From Amphimedon queenslandica (taxonomy: Eukaryota > Porifera > Demospongiae > Haplosclerida > Niphatidae): a stretch of DNA of 28,345 nt. Position 1 is the stretch's first letter, and each line of letters begins with the position of its first letter. Shown piece after piece: positions 1 to 9,828 of the stretch. The stretch lies in NCBI RefSeq assembly GCF_000090795.2, contig NW_003546489.1:116302-144646 (forward strand), given 5' to 3'. Below the pieces are notes generated by a model. That model was not told the origin of the DNA, searched no databases, and worked only from the letters and a program-made list of their open reading frames with translations. The translations under genes and the position numbers were made by a program.

Positions 1-62
1 TCTTGGGTATTGGTATTGCTCTCTTCTCTCTTTATTCGGATAATAATACTTTGTACTGACTG

Positions 63-579
63 GTGATTCAGCAGTACACAATCAGAGTAGATAGTTATAT
101 TACAGCTACAATCTTACCTGGTAGTCCCACAACACCATTGTCAAATATAAGAGTTCCTAATAGTACAATTGATGTCCCTGGTGATGGGAACTGTTTATTG
201 TATGCCCTTTCATATCTCATTACTGGGTCAATTCTCAGCATTACAAATTACATAACGCAATTGTTAATAATTTGCTAAACTTAACAGAATTGTTTAATAG
301 TACATTAAGGCAACCAGAAATTCAAGCATATGATTACATAAGTAAGTCCAAAATGTATAGAAATTATGTGTGGGCCACTGACACAAAGATTATTACACTA
401 ACTGCAATATTAGGTACAACAATATATTCAAATTCACTAACTCCTACTTTTGTTGGCTGGGCTAGATATGGAACCTGAACTTTATATGGCATTCCTCGTG
501 ATACTAATACATCTGCCTTGTATTTGAAGCATGTTGGTACTATTCATTTCCAAGCAGTTAAGTCTATTAATATTTCTTA
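63..579 (+). pseudogene. Decayed OTU-family cysteine protease (deubiquitinase-like)
   Basis: An OTU-type papain-fold protease would remove ubiquitin or a related modifier. The sequence shows the Asp-Gly-Asn-Cys box (DGNCLLYALSYLITGS, about 183-230) that holds the catalytic Cys, and near the end an IHFQAV stretch (about 541-561) matching the usual position of the catalytic His. Between them is the Trp-rich middle expected for the fold (VWATDTKIITLTAILGTTIY, about 367-427). The reading frame shifts once at about 228-235, and an in-frame TGA at 476-478 is followed by continued homology in the same frame to a TAA at 577-579. The upstream end is not clear and may be an exon edge. It is a broken copy, lying alone with no partner gene. 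The family call is fairly secure; any substrate is unknown. Confidence 0.72.
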
Positions 580-1087
580 AGCATTGATTGTTGATGGAAG
601 TGGGTATGGTGAAGGGGAGTCCATCATCTTAAAAACATTGGTTGTTTAATGTGAGTTGTATTTCCTGCTAGTGAATGATGTGTGAGTATGTGTCAAAGCC
701 ATTGGTGCTTATCCACCCAGTATCGCTCAGTACGAAGAGATCTAACCCAATTCAGAAAGTAAGATTAATCAATGTATAATAGTAAATTTTGAGTACTTGT
801 TGCTGTAATTGAAAGAGAGGGTGAGAAAATGGTTTACTGTTCATTAAGGTGTAGGGCAGAGGGTTAGAAAAGGAAGAAGAGTGTCATTATCAAATCTGGA
901 TCTTGTTTGTGGCTTGTCTACATGTTTATTACAAATAACAAGTGCTTATGGATTGGTGCTCTGCTGAAACATTTTGAAGTCACAACAAGACAAATTTTAA
1001 AGTAATATTAAATGTTGTTATTATACATATAGTATTTTTTAAGCAGTGATTCTGTGCATATAAATAATGATCATCATGCATGTTAAT
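580..1087. other. AT-rich stretch without a supported gene
   Basis: Stops are frequent in all frames. I see no domain, inverted repeat or RNA gene. Confidence 0.5.
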
Positions 1088-1245
1088 GCTGCCATCAATG
1101 CTGTGCGCATTATATGCCAGCTGATGTTGCAACCATCAATGCTGTGCATATTATTAAGTTAAAGCTTGCCGGCTGATGTTGCACATTTGAATGATGCTGC
1201 CATCAATGCTGTGAACATATTAAATGCTTGCCAGCTGATGTTGCG
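1088..1245 (+). repeat. Three-copy imperfect tandem repeat, unit about 44-52 bp
   Basis: Copies lie at about 1088-1131, 1132-1183 and 1196-1245. Each starts with a CCATCAATGCTGTG core and ends with CCAGCTGATGTTGC or a one-base variant. The middle of the unit varies in length (CATTATATG, then CATATTATTAAGTTAAAGCTTG, then ACATATTAAATGCTTG). It lies in gene-poor DNA and shows no coding potential. Confidence 0.8.
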
Positions 1246-1273
1246 AATCATTATTGATGATTGTTGTAACATG

Positions 1274-1332
1274 TGCATGTTCTAATTAACAAAAAAATAT
1301 TGTTTGCACATTGGTAATTCTTCATGTACATA
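1274..1332 (+). repeat. Dispersed repeat, copy 1 (partner at 2371)
   Basis: TGCATGTTCT, then TTAACAAA, then TTGTTTGCACATTGG, then TTCATGT occur in the same order and spacing here and at 2371-2430. The two copies are about 1.1 kb apart in the same orientation. The family is not recognised. Confidence 0.6.
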
Positions 1333-2370
1333 ATGTTACTTTTTATGAAGCAGGTCATGAAAGTATCTTAACTGAGGATTGCATTTGTAAGCAATATTAC
1401 ATGTATGTCTAAAATGCATGCATGCACATATATGTATGATCCAATCAGAAACATTGTAGATGCTACCATTATCATTATAAGTTAGTACATGTATCTCACA
1501 TTCATAATTTAAGAGGTATATGTACTTACTTTTGCACAAGGACTACAATGCGGTGTTAAAGAGTGAGGTCAGACTTAGATTGAGACTCAAAACTGAAGGG
1601 GATATTCCTCTATGTGAGCACCTGTATCTTTTCAGTAGTTTGTAATGTATGTTTGTGACAAACATAAGGTATATCATGTATAGATACATGTATATGTTTA
1701 GTATAGTGTACATGTAGTGGATTATTGAAGCATTAATTGTGCTTGTAGTGTTTCATGATTATCGTACATGAATTTCATCCTTCTATAGTTTGTTGTAAGT
1801 ACATATGTAGTATAATGGAGTTACAAGGAATACAAAAGTTGCATTTGATTGGTAACAATGTTTGTTTACCATTACTGTTTGTACTATTGTTATTATTAGC
1901 CCGTGTGTTTACATTGCTTGCGTTTGATGTGTTTCTTTTACTATGCTTTACAGGTATTGACAGATGGAAAGGATTTGATGATTCAGCAATATATTCATTG
2001 CTTGATACTGGAATGTGCAATATAATTAAAGCAGTTCAGGATTTCGATTGTTGTAACTACATTAATTTCATTATTAAATGCAACTTAATGTTTTATTGTA
2101 GGTCTCTGATGAGTATCACACTGCAGGAGGTGCCTTCATAGGTTATACTTTACTGTAGTCTAAGGAATGGAATATGTAGTAAGATTAAATATTGAGATTA
2201 CGAAGTGTCTTATGTATTTTGTTATAGGGTATGATTCAAGGTTACGTGTATATTCGTTTTATGGGTATCATTAAAAGCATGGCCACATTAAGTACCCTCA
2301 CTATAAGTTATTGTTTGCCAGCGCATCTTTCGTTCATGATTGTTAGTTTATTGTAATAATATTATGGGCA
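1333..2370. other. AT-rich stretch, no supported gene; one hydrophobic ORF of doubtful status
   Basis: The only sizeable plus-strand ORF is 1755-2141 (128 codons), with a Leu-rich hydrophobic run at residues 38-66 that would resemble a membrane segment. It has no recognisable domain, lies in T-rich DNA, and contains splice-acceptor-like sites (CTTTACAG at about 1952, TATTGTAG at about 2101), so it may be chance or fused exon and intron remnants. A short open stretch at about 1543-1645 after a TTGCACAAG acceptor-like site is equally uncertain. Confidence 0.3.
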
Positions 2371-2430
2371 TGCATGTTCTTATTAACAAACAACAATTGT
2401 TTGCACATTGGAAAGTATTCATGTGTTCTA
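2371..2430 (+). repeat. Dispersed repeat, copy 2 (partner at 1274)
   Basis: This is the second direct copy of the stretch at 1274-1332. It shares TGCATGTTCT, TTAACAAA, TTGTTTGCACATTGG and TTCATGT, with small differences between these blocks. Confidence 0.6.
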
Positions 2431-2945
2431 TATTTATATGAATTTGCGCAGTGCAAGTCTCATAAAAAATCTTAATTCAGTACAGAATTAGGAAGGAAAT
2501 AAAAAGATTTTTGTCTTACTTTTTTGTAGATTATGAATGACGGGACTGTGCATGTTCATGTATGTAATCAGTGTGTCCACATTAATGGCTACTTTGGTGT
2601 TATTTATTTCCTTTTTCATGCATTATGATAATAACATGTATTTTTCTCCTAGGAAGATTGGAAGAAACTGAAGCATTGGAGCATTTATGTCTTGTGAAAC
2701 ACTATGCATTGCTAATGCATTTTAATCTTGGCTTAAGTCTGGTGCATTTTTATTCACATTTTGATTATTTTATTATTTTATCTACATCTATTATTATATT
2801 AAAGTTCATGATGGTCAGTTGAAGTTATATTTTTTGTTCCGAATCGGAGTCTTGGCCTCCTTCCCATACCCCTGTCAGGTCTTCTAGGTAGATTGAGATA
2901 CCATTATGGAATATAATTTAGTACATCATAGTAAAGACTTACAAT
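2431..2945. other. Gene-poor AT-rich stretch
   Basis: No domain or repeat was identified. Intron-like T-rich tracts ending in AG (TTTTTTGTAG at about 2530, TTTTTCTCCTAG at about 2652) could be old splice acceptors, but no coding exon can be supported beside them. Confidence 0.35.
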
Positions 2946-2952
2946 TTGTCTA

Positions 2953-3327
2953 TTGACAGCCCTCAATTGGGCAATAATGAGCTGCCTTTGCTGGTGCAGC
3001 AAAAGCAGTGCTGGAGTGCGAGGAATTACGGGAGAGACTGCTGGAGCCCCTCCGAGATGGACTGCCAGAGCGGCTCCAGGAGGGACTACAGGTGCATCTC
3101 CAGGAGAGACTGCCAGAGCCCCTCCAGGAGGGACTACGGGTGCACCTCCAGGAGGGACTGCTGGAGCCCCTCAAGGAGGGTTTGCTGGAGCCCCTCCAGG
3201 AGGGATTGCCGGATCTCCTCCAGGAGGCAGAACGAGATCTTTCTCTCTTTTATCAGGAACAGGGCTTGGTGACCTGCTCATACTACAATTAAAAAAGATA
3301 AATAAATGTATAGTGTATAAGCTATAG
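2953..3327 (+). CDS. Possible low-complexity Gly/Pro/Ala repeat protein or last exon
   Basis: This 124-codon frame crosses the minisatellite at 3037-3228 and reads it as eight octapeptides close to TTGAPPGG. It is followed by a 33-residue non-repetitive tail to a TAA at 3325-3327. A TCTATTGACAG acceptor-like site ends at about 2958, so a spliced exon is possible. AATAAA-like signals occur at about 3300 and 3334. The two other forward frames are also open here: 2946-3272 reads Ser/Arg/Asp repeats, and 3008-3292 reads a Leu/Glu/Gln heptad-like repeat. The coding frame therefore cannot be decided by openness alone. No family was recognised. Confidence 0.25.
   Translation: MTALNWAIMSCLCWCSKSSAGVRGITGETAGAPPRWTARAAPGGTTGASPGETARAPPGGTTGAPPGGTAGAPQGGFAGAPPGGIAGSPPGGRTRSFSLLSGTGLGDLLILQLKKINKCIVYKL
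3037..3228 (+). repeat. 24-bp minisatellite, eight units, GC-rich
   Basis: There are eight abutting 24-bp units with consensus ACTGCTGGAGCC then CCTCCAGGAGGG. Unit starts are 3037, 3061, 3085, 3109, 3133, 3157, 3181 and 3205. The internal units are most alike and the outer ones more diverged. It stands out as a GC-rich island in AT-rich DNA. The unit length is a multiple of three, so all frames keep their phase. Confidence 0.92.
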
Positions 3328-3329
3328 GT

Positions 3330-3742
3330 TGAATAAACTGACTTTTTTTGCAAAGTAGGAAGAATAAAGAGTGAAACATGTATGAGACCTGATTGGAAAT
3401 AGACTGAGGTCTCTACCCAGTGACAGTGTAGTTGAGCGGGAAATCAGGCATCATTATTATAGATTAATAACCAAAACAGGATATTGTAGATTACATCACA
3501 TGAAGATTATTATTAGCTATGAATTTCATTAGTATTTTTAATTTTGGAGTTTCAAGTTGTGTTATGTTTAGTTGGTGTATGCACAAGTAGCCAGAAATTA
3601 ATATCTTGCAGAAGTTTTATTAAATAATCTGTAATGGATTTTTAAACATAGTTAATTCAGATCAATAAACATAATGCAGATAAAAATATAAAAATAATTA
3701 ACAATTTGAATAAAAAGTATGGAAACAGGTAAATAAAAAACA
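3330..3742. other. AT-rich stretch without a supported gene
   Basis: A short open stretch at about 3397-3500 (from CTGAGGTCTCTACCC) has codon-like composition after a GGAAATAG acceptor-like site. It might belong to the exonuclease-type gene downstream, but no motif supports this. Confidence 0.35.
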
Positions 3743-4560
3743 TTTCTATTAAAATAAGAAAAGGTAGTGTTGTCAAAAAATGAAAAAAGAACCATGCGGT
3801 TGAGTTCAGTCATAATAATAATTATTAGTTCAATTAGTAATAATAAAAGTTAATTAACAAGAAATAATTATTCTAAAAAATAATACATAAATCTCAACCC
3901 TACTTTGCAGCATTTAATGAAGGATTACCGATATCTTTAACATGACAAACTTTAATGAAAGAATGACAACCCAACTGCTTAGTTCCATCCTACGCAAGTG
4001 TGCAAGCCGGGCCCACTGACAATTTCTAACAATGTAACATAATCACTGAGATCAAAATTAAAAAAAAGTTTATTTACTAAAGACATGAATCCATGCTTTT
4101 ACTTTTAAAATCAAACTTACATGTATTCATTAATATTTTAATTTTATTAATTAATTTTTATGGCAAAGAATCACAAAAAATAAAGAATGCAATAGCGAAC
4201 TAATCATTTGTAGTTTAGAACGTTCACTTATGATGACAGTAATTGATTCAATCAATGCTAGCTGAAAATTCTGGTTTTTATTTATCAGAATGCTTAATTT
4301 ACATCATACTCATAGCAATGTTTTAAGGCAATCACTAGGTAAAGAGTCATTATTAATTTAAATTCAAACGATATTGTTGTCCTAATATTAGCATATTGTG
4401 CAAAGTTGGGTTGAAATTTAGGTATTATTTTAGAATAATTATTTTTTATTAATTAACTTTTATTATTAATATATAAACTAATAATTATTATTATGATTAA
4501 ATTCAACTGCCTTGTTTCTTTTATTTTTTGACAACCCCACCTTTTCTTATTTAATAGAAT
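3743..4560. mobile_element. Foldback/MITE-like element with arms of about 165 bp
   Basis: The left arm at about 3743-3911 and the right arm at about 4398-4560 are inverted copies of each other. Both contain TTCTATTAAA, AATAAGAAAAGGT, TTGTCAAAAAAT, AATAATAATTATTAGTT, AATAATAAAAGTTAATTAA and AAATAATTATTCTAAAA in the same order when one arm is reversed. The spacer of about 490 bp has no ORF. The exact outer ends are blurred by an A-run on the left (about 3731-3740) and a T-run on the right (4560-4572), so no target duplication can be read. The long arms and coding-free core suit a non-autonomous foldback or MITE. Confidence 0.85.
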
Positions 4561-4604
4561 TTTTTTTTTTTTATAACAAATGATCCATAAATTTACAAAA
4601 GCCT

Positions 4605-5372
4605 ATGCCATGTGCTAAAGGCCAACCTCAATGTAAAAGGATAAATGAAAGCTTTCTCTCCAGCTGTAAACTTGCACTGAGTAATGTCATATTATCTGAT
4701 GACATGAATGAGAGTGATGACCCATTCACTGCACTCTCAACAGCTATTTTTAACTTCTACAGTCACTACTGTTCAATGATCATAGCTCAGAATGGTGCCA
4801 CCATGATGAAGTCTGTAAGTTATTAATAACTAAAGTGCAATTATTTTATTTTAATAGGAAATTTATGGTGAACCATACAAGACAAAACATGGTTTTACAA
4901 GCTATTAGGAACAAGGACCTCCTTCAACAGATGGCTTCATCCACAAGATTATATCTCTTTTGGAGGACGGATGAAAACTAATTCTATTGAGGGATTTCAT
5001 GGATTGGCACTAATGTATCGTGATAAGAGGACTGATCTTGGCCATACTAGCTATGTTTGTAAGACCAATATGGCAATCTGCAACAAGGTGAGTTAGTTGT
5101 GATAACCCAAATAATTTTTGTGAAACATCAATATCTAGGACGCATTTGGAAGCTGTTGTGTGGTTCGTATGGGGTGCAAGTACCTTCATCAGCTGTCCCT
5201 CAAATCCTGAATGAACAGAAACTTTGGGAACGACAGAAAAAGAGATGTACAGAGGAGTCATACCTACAGAAATGGTACAAAGTATACTAATAATGTAAGA
5301 TTTTATTGTATTTTATATGGCAGTAAAATCAGTCAAAGGGGAAAAAGCACAAGACATGATAAAGAGAAGGCT
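4605..5372 (+). pseudogene. Decayed exonuclease-type gene, 5' half (upstream of the Ty3 insertion)
   Basis: An exon begins at or before 4605 and runs to 4814 (encoding CKRINESFLSSCKLALSNV and an FNFYSHYC motif). It is followed by a 43-bp intron (4815-4857, GTAAGT..TTAATAG). The next exon reads on in phase to a stop at about 4909, after which a shifted frame encodes TNSIEGFHGLALMYRDKR and a Cys/His-containing stretch up to 5087. A 51-bp intron follows (5088-5138, GTGAGT..TCTAG). The following exon holds PSSAVPQILNEQKLWERQKK but joins one base out of phase. A 29-bp GT..AG gap (5295-5323) may be another intron. An open stretch then runs to 5372, where the retrotransposon begins. I infer that it belongs with 18069-19342 because the two are colinear and share orientation. 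Several frameshifts mark it as a pseudogene. The function of this N-terminal region is unknown. Confidence 0.6.
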
Positions 5373-5729
5373 TGTAGTGACTAGCAAAGTAACTAGTATT
5401 ATTATTATTGTGATTCTGAGATTGATTACCCTTATCTTATTACTATTATCATTGTTTGCTGTTGCTAGCACTAGTAGTCTAACAAATAAATTATTATTAT
5501 TATTATCATTATTACAATTATTATTATTATTATTATTATCATTATTATTATTATTATTATTATTGCTATTGTCTTGTTCACGCATGCGCACACTCACACA
5601 CATGTTCTTTTATCCTTTTTCCTTCTCTCCTCCTTGTTCTGTCTTTTCTGATTTTCCCATTTGTTTATCTTTGTCAATCTTGCACGGTCTACTTGCGAAT
5701 GAAGAGTTTTGGTGGACTTAAGCTCCACA
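5373..5729 (+). repeat. Ty3/gypsy 5' LTR
   Basis: It matches 17737-18068 over its whole length, apart from a longer ATT/ATC microsatellite here (about 5396-5570) and a missing short segment near the 3' end. The ends are TG..CA. The AATAAA found in the 3' LTR reads AATGAA here, so the 5' copy has lost that polyadenylation signal. The long open frames across it (poly-Leu sense, poly-Asn antisense) are microsatellite artefacts. Confidence 0.93.
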
Positions 5730-5730
5730 T

Positions 5731-5744
5731 TGGTGACCCAGACG
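5731..5744 (+). promoter_or_regulatory. Ty3/gypsy primer-binding site
   Basis: TGGTGACCCAGACG begins one base after the LTR end and opens with TGG, the complement of a tRNA CCA tail. This is the normal place for minus-strand priming. I did not assign the tRNA. Confidence 0.7.
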
Positions 5745-5754
5745 ACTTAGGAAC

Positions 5755-6202
5755 ATGTCTTGCTCCAGTTCTCCACACCCTTCTAGCGGTCCAGCAGACA
5801 ACCTACCGTCTCTCCAGTTACCATCAAGATCCCTCCCTTTTGGCCAGCAGAGCCTGATGTGTGGTTTGCATAAGTCGAGGCACAATTTACCACTCGCGGC
5901 ATCGCTACTTAGAAAACCAGGTTTGACCACATGGTTGCTTCATTATCCCCTGAATATGCTACTGAAGTACAAGACTTAATTCTACACCCGCCTATAGCGG
6001 ATCCTTATGACTCCCTTAAAAAGGAACTCATCAAATGTACCACAGCTTCAGAGCAGAGGTGTCTTCAGCAATTGTTTAACTTGGAGGAGCTCAGAGATAG
6101 GACACCATCCCAACTGCTTCGACGTATGAAGAAACTCCTGGGAGACAAAGCTGCAACTGCTAACCCATCTTTCCTACGTTAGTTGTTTCTACAGCGCCTT
6201 CC
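5755..6202 (+). pseudogene. Ty3/gypsy Gag, N-terminal part (capsid region)
   Basis: The structural polyprotein starts at the ATG at 5755, 26 bases after the LTR, with a Ser/Pro-rich leader. The frame shifts at about 5828, after which the capsid motif PPFWPAEPDVWF appears. A TAA at 5871-5873 interrupts it, and the open stretch to 6180 includes VASLSPEYATEVQDLILHPP and NLEELRDRTPSQLLRRM, typical of gypsy/Mag-type Gag. A TAG lies at 6180-6182. The coding sequence is cut at 6202 by the copia insertion and resumes at 10933 with the same CTTCC bases. In life Gag would form the cytoplasmic virus-like particle. This copy is dead. Confidence 0.85.
6198..6202 (+). repeat. Target-site duplication of the copia element, left copy
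   Basis: CTTCC here is repeated exactly at 10933-10937, directly outside the TG..CA ends of the copia LTRs. Five bases is the usual Ty1/copia footprint. Confidence 0.9.
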
Positions 6203-6733
6203 TGATATAAACTGTTAATTATTTGTGACCATAATTGACAAAAGGGCCCTTATGGCGGATTTTAAAATTGATCGTTATAATGGAAAATATCAACCTGTGA
6301 GTGCTTTGTTAGACAATCATTGTTTCTAAAAGTTTCATGGTAACTTTTTGCATCTTGTGGAGTAATTTTATGATAAATGGAGCTCAGGAAGTTGGATTTC
6401 TTTGGCTAGAAAGACAAATTTCACTACCCGCCATAAGGTACCTTTTGTCAATTATGGTCACATTTAAACAAACAACTCTCAACACTTGACAAGTGATAAT
6501 CAGATAAAATACACTAAGAGAGCAAAAAGGAACTAGAAAGAGAGAGAGACAGAACCAGAACAAAGGAAGTGAACAGAACAAAAGTCAATAAACTATATAC
6601 AGTATAATACATGTGGTCAGTCTAGAATGTTCTCTGCATGTTACATAACTAGAGATAATTAAGTAAACCACAATAGATTAATAAGATGTATGCATAGCAA
6701 TAATAATAAGCACTAAATTGTACATCTCTCACA
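6203..6733 (-). repeat. copia 3' LTR, split by a 237-bp MITE
   Basis: Setting aside 6225-6461 and one ATTT leaves about 290 bp that closely match the other LTR (283 bp). Differences include TCTCTCACA against TCTCCCACA at the outer end and small indels in the GAGAGA-rich segment. Confidence 0.92.
6225..6461. mobile_element. 237-bp MITE in the copia LTR
   Basis: The 34-bp terminal inverted repeats (6225-6258 and 6428-6461) start GTGACCATAATTGACAAAAG and differ at only two positions. ATTT flanks both sides (6221-6224 and 6462-6465). The uninterrupted LTR copy at about 10663-10678 confirms that this is an insertion with a four-base target duplication. The core has no ORF. The end sequence GTGACC and the target ATTT are shared with the MITE at 12880-13302. 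Confidence 0.93.
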
Positions 6734-6747
6734 CTCCCTCTCAATTT
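6734..6747 (-). other. copia polypurine tract
   Basis: On the minus strand the sequence AAATTGAGAGGGAG lies immediately upstream of the 3' LTR start (TGTGAGAG), where plus-strand DNA priming takes place. Confidence 0.75.
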
Positions 6748-6800
6748 ATGTCTTATTAATTGCCTTTACACCGGCCATTTTCCTTAACTTTTCGAATTGA

Positions 6801-9789
6801 TCACAATGTAGGCATTTCGTCATCATCAGCTATCATATCATCGGTTTTGCAATATTGAACATCGATTATACCATCCTTTACTTCATCCCTAATATAATAA
6901 TGGTATTTTATGTCGATTTGTTTACTTTGACTGTGATATTGAGGTTTCTTTGAGAGACAAATTGCAGACTGATTGTCCTCATAGATTAGTATCATTTGTG
7001 GTGACTCCCTCTTAATCTCAGATAACAGCTGACGAATCCAAACTGCTTCTTGAGCTGTTGAGGACAGGGCCATATACTCCACCTCTGATGTAGAATGAGC
7101 AACACAAGTCTGTTTACAACTTCTCAAACTAATGAGTGCTCCTCTCACTAGAAAACCATATCCGGAGGTGGATTTTCAAACGTCAAGATCTCCTGCCCAA
7201 TCTGAGTCAGAGTACCCCAGACATTTCAGTGATTCTTCTCTTGCATAGAGTAGGCCATAGTTGATAGTACCTGCCAGATATCTGAAAATGTGCTTGACAG
7301 CTTTCCAGTGCTGTTCAGTAGGATTAGAAGTGTACTTAGCTACATTGCTAACAGCAAATGCTGTATCTGGTCTGGTTCTAGATGCTAGAAGTTTTCCAAC
7401 TGCTGATTGATATTTCTCAGAGTCAAATAGTGTAGACTCATCTGTAGCTTTACTGAGCTTAATACTTGGATTAACTGGTTATCTGACTGATTTGGAATCA
7501 GACATTCCAAACTGATGTAAAATCTGTGTAAGATGTTTGACCCATCCACACCATTCCTTTATCTAAATTTTGTACTTTCACTCCTAGAAAGTATTCTACC
7601 GGTCCCATAACTTTGACATTGAATTGACTTCTTAACTCATCTTTAACTTCAGTCATTCGTTTAGTAGATCTTCCAGCTAATAGTATGTCATCAACTTACA
7701 CAGCAATTATGAAAGGCTCTCCAGTGATAGAAATATATAGACACTGATCACTGTTTGATTGCACAAATCCCATCTTCTATAGTTGTGAATCTAAAGTATA
7801 ATTCCAACAAAGGGGGCCTGCATATTAACTCTTCTTTGCCTTTTTTTTCATACCCTTCAGGCCGTTTCATGTAGACTGTTTCTTTCAGCTCTCCATTTAA
7901 AAAGGCAGTTTTAACATCCATCTGATGCAATTGTAGATTATTTTGAGCAGCTAGCGCAGCAATCATCCTAAGAGACTCAAACCTAACAACAGGTGAAAAG
8001 GTCTCTTCGTAGTCAACTCCAGGTCATCGGGAATAGCCCTGAGCTACGAATCTAGCTTTATATCTATCAATATTTCCAGTAGCTTCAATCTTGAATTTAA
8101 TAATCCATTTACTGCTCACGACTCTTTTATCTTTAGGAAGTTTTACCAGTTCCCATACATCATTAGACATAAGTAAGTTGTACTCTTCATCCATTGCTTT
8201 CTTCCATTTCTCACGATTTAAGGAGGTAAGAGCTTCATCAACTGTGTGTGGTTCTTGGATATGACTAGCTTGATTCATCCAGACACCATATTGATCAGGT
8301 TGTCTAGTTACTCTAGTTGAGTGTCTTACAGTTCACTCTGGCTCCTGTTCTGTCTCATTCTCTTCTTCGCGAGTTTCATCATTATGAGGAACAGTCTCTT
8401 CATTTTCAGTGTTTGGCATCTCAACTTCTGTGGTGCTCTCATCTTCACTAGCATCAATGCTCACATAGGGAGTAGATTCATTCTCTGATCTATTCTGTTT
8501 ATAGCAAGCAACTGTCTCATTAAAAATGACATCACGACTATAAATGACTCTCTGCTTTTGTAAGTCATACAGGTGATATGCTTTTCTATTATTAGTGTAA
8601 CCTAGTAAGATCAGCTTATGAGACTTAGAATCTAGCTTCTTTCTTTCATACTTAGCTTTATGCTGCACAGCCAAATATGCGTAAGTGACTAACACTTGGC
8701 TTGATTCCAGTAAAGGCTTCATAAGGAGTCATTCCTTCAACTGCTTTAGTTGGACAGCGATTACGTATATAGACTGCTGTACCAATAGCTTCTCCCCAGA
8801 AGGATTGAGGCAGCCTGGACCAGTCTAACATACAACGAACCATTTCTATGAGTGTTCTATTTTAGCATTCTGCCACACCATTTTGCTGTAGGCACTTAGG
8901 AACAGTAAACTCATGTTTTATTTCCTGAGAAAGTAGATACTTTTCGAACTCATGTGAGGTATATTCCCCACCATTATCTGTTCGTAGAGATTTTATGCTC
9001 TTCCCAGTACATTTCTCTACTAAACGCTTCCACTCACAGAATTTATCAAAAACTTCACTCTTATTCTTAATTATGTATACCCATACATATTGGGTCTTAT
9101 CATATGTAAAGGTTAAAAAAATATTCTCTACCACTGAGCGACTTTGCATTAATCTTGCCGCACACATCACTGTGTATTAGCTCTAAGGCTTCTTTGCTTC
9201 TTCTCTGAGCATGTGAGGGATACAGATTCTTATGATGCATCTCAGCTATGCATGATTCACAAAACCGAATTTCCTTGGTTATCAAAAAATCAAAATCTTT
9301 GACTAACTTATCATGAGCAAGCTTTTGTAGATTCTTCATGCGCAACTGCCCGTATTGATAATGCCACAAATCTTCTCTAGTAAAGTTGGCATTATGTATA
9401 GCTGAATGAACTTCATGAGGCAATATGCTCAATTCATATAGACCTCCAACTCTGGTAGCAACTGTAACTACTTTATTACGAGTGTCACGAATCACACAAG
9501 TATCATCATTAAATTTGAATGAGATACCTCGCTTTGTTGCTTTTGACACATTTGTTATATTATAAACAAAATTAGGAATGTACAACACATTAAACAATGA
9601 ATATTTACGTGTGTATTGACCATACTTCAAGTATACAACTACGGTACATTCACTAACTGCTTCCAGTGTGTGACAGTCTCCCAGCTTCACATCAATATTC
9701 TTCTTAAGTGGATACAGTTTGACAAATTGACTACAATCCCTACAGATGTGGCAAGTGGCTCCAGAATCTAATATCCATTTGTGATTCAT
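6801..9789 (-). pseudogene. copia Pol polyprotein (protease, integrase, RT, RNase H), fragmented
   Basis: Reading from 9789 downward: an aspartic protease with ILDSGATCHIC (about 9771-9740); a Cys/His pre-integrase segment with CESCIAEMHH (about 9260-9230); integrase core pieces with HSDVCGKI, RTDNGGEYTS and NGVAE; a linker with [16 protein letters not shown] and [11 protein letters not shown] with WKKAMDEEY, SSKWIIKFKIEATG and QMDVKTAFLNGELKETVYM; and RNase H with STSEVEYMALSSTAQEAVW and YEDNQSAICLSKKP, ending at 6801. The order is diagnostic of Ty1/copia. The catalytic tyrosine of the RT YVDD box is a stop codon (TAA on the minus strand, plus-strand 7696-7698). At least five other frame breaks split the rest. 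No enzyme can be made. Confidence 0.93.
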
Positions 9790-9828
9790 TTTTACTGGAT
9801 GCTTCAGCTGTCAGAACATGATCGATTA

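Noticed and set aside
1755..2141. 128-codon hydrophobic ORF as a membrane protein gene
   Set aside because: No family, no supporting neighbours, T-rich DNA and internal splice-like sites. It is kept only as a remark.
5010..5261. Minus-strand 83-codon ORF
   Set aside because: It is a shadow of the plus-strand exonuclease-gene exons, which carry splice sites and motif-like content.
5313..5603. Antisense poly-Asn ORF (also 17662-17934)
   Set aside because: This is the reverse reading of the same LTR microsatellite.
5317..5721. 134-codon Leu-rich ORF (and a Leu-rich ORF at 17555-18037)
   Set aside because: Most of the frame is the LTR microsatellite of ATT units read as Leu/Ile. It is present in both LTRs and is not a gene.
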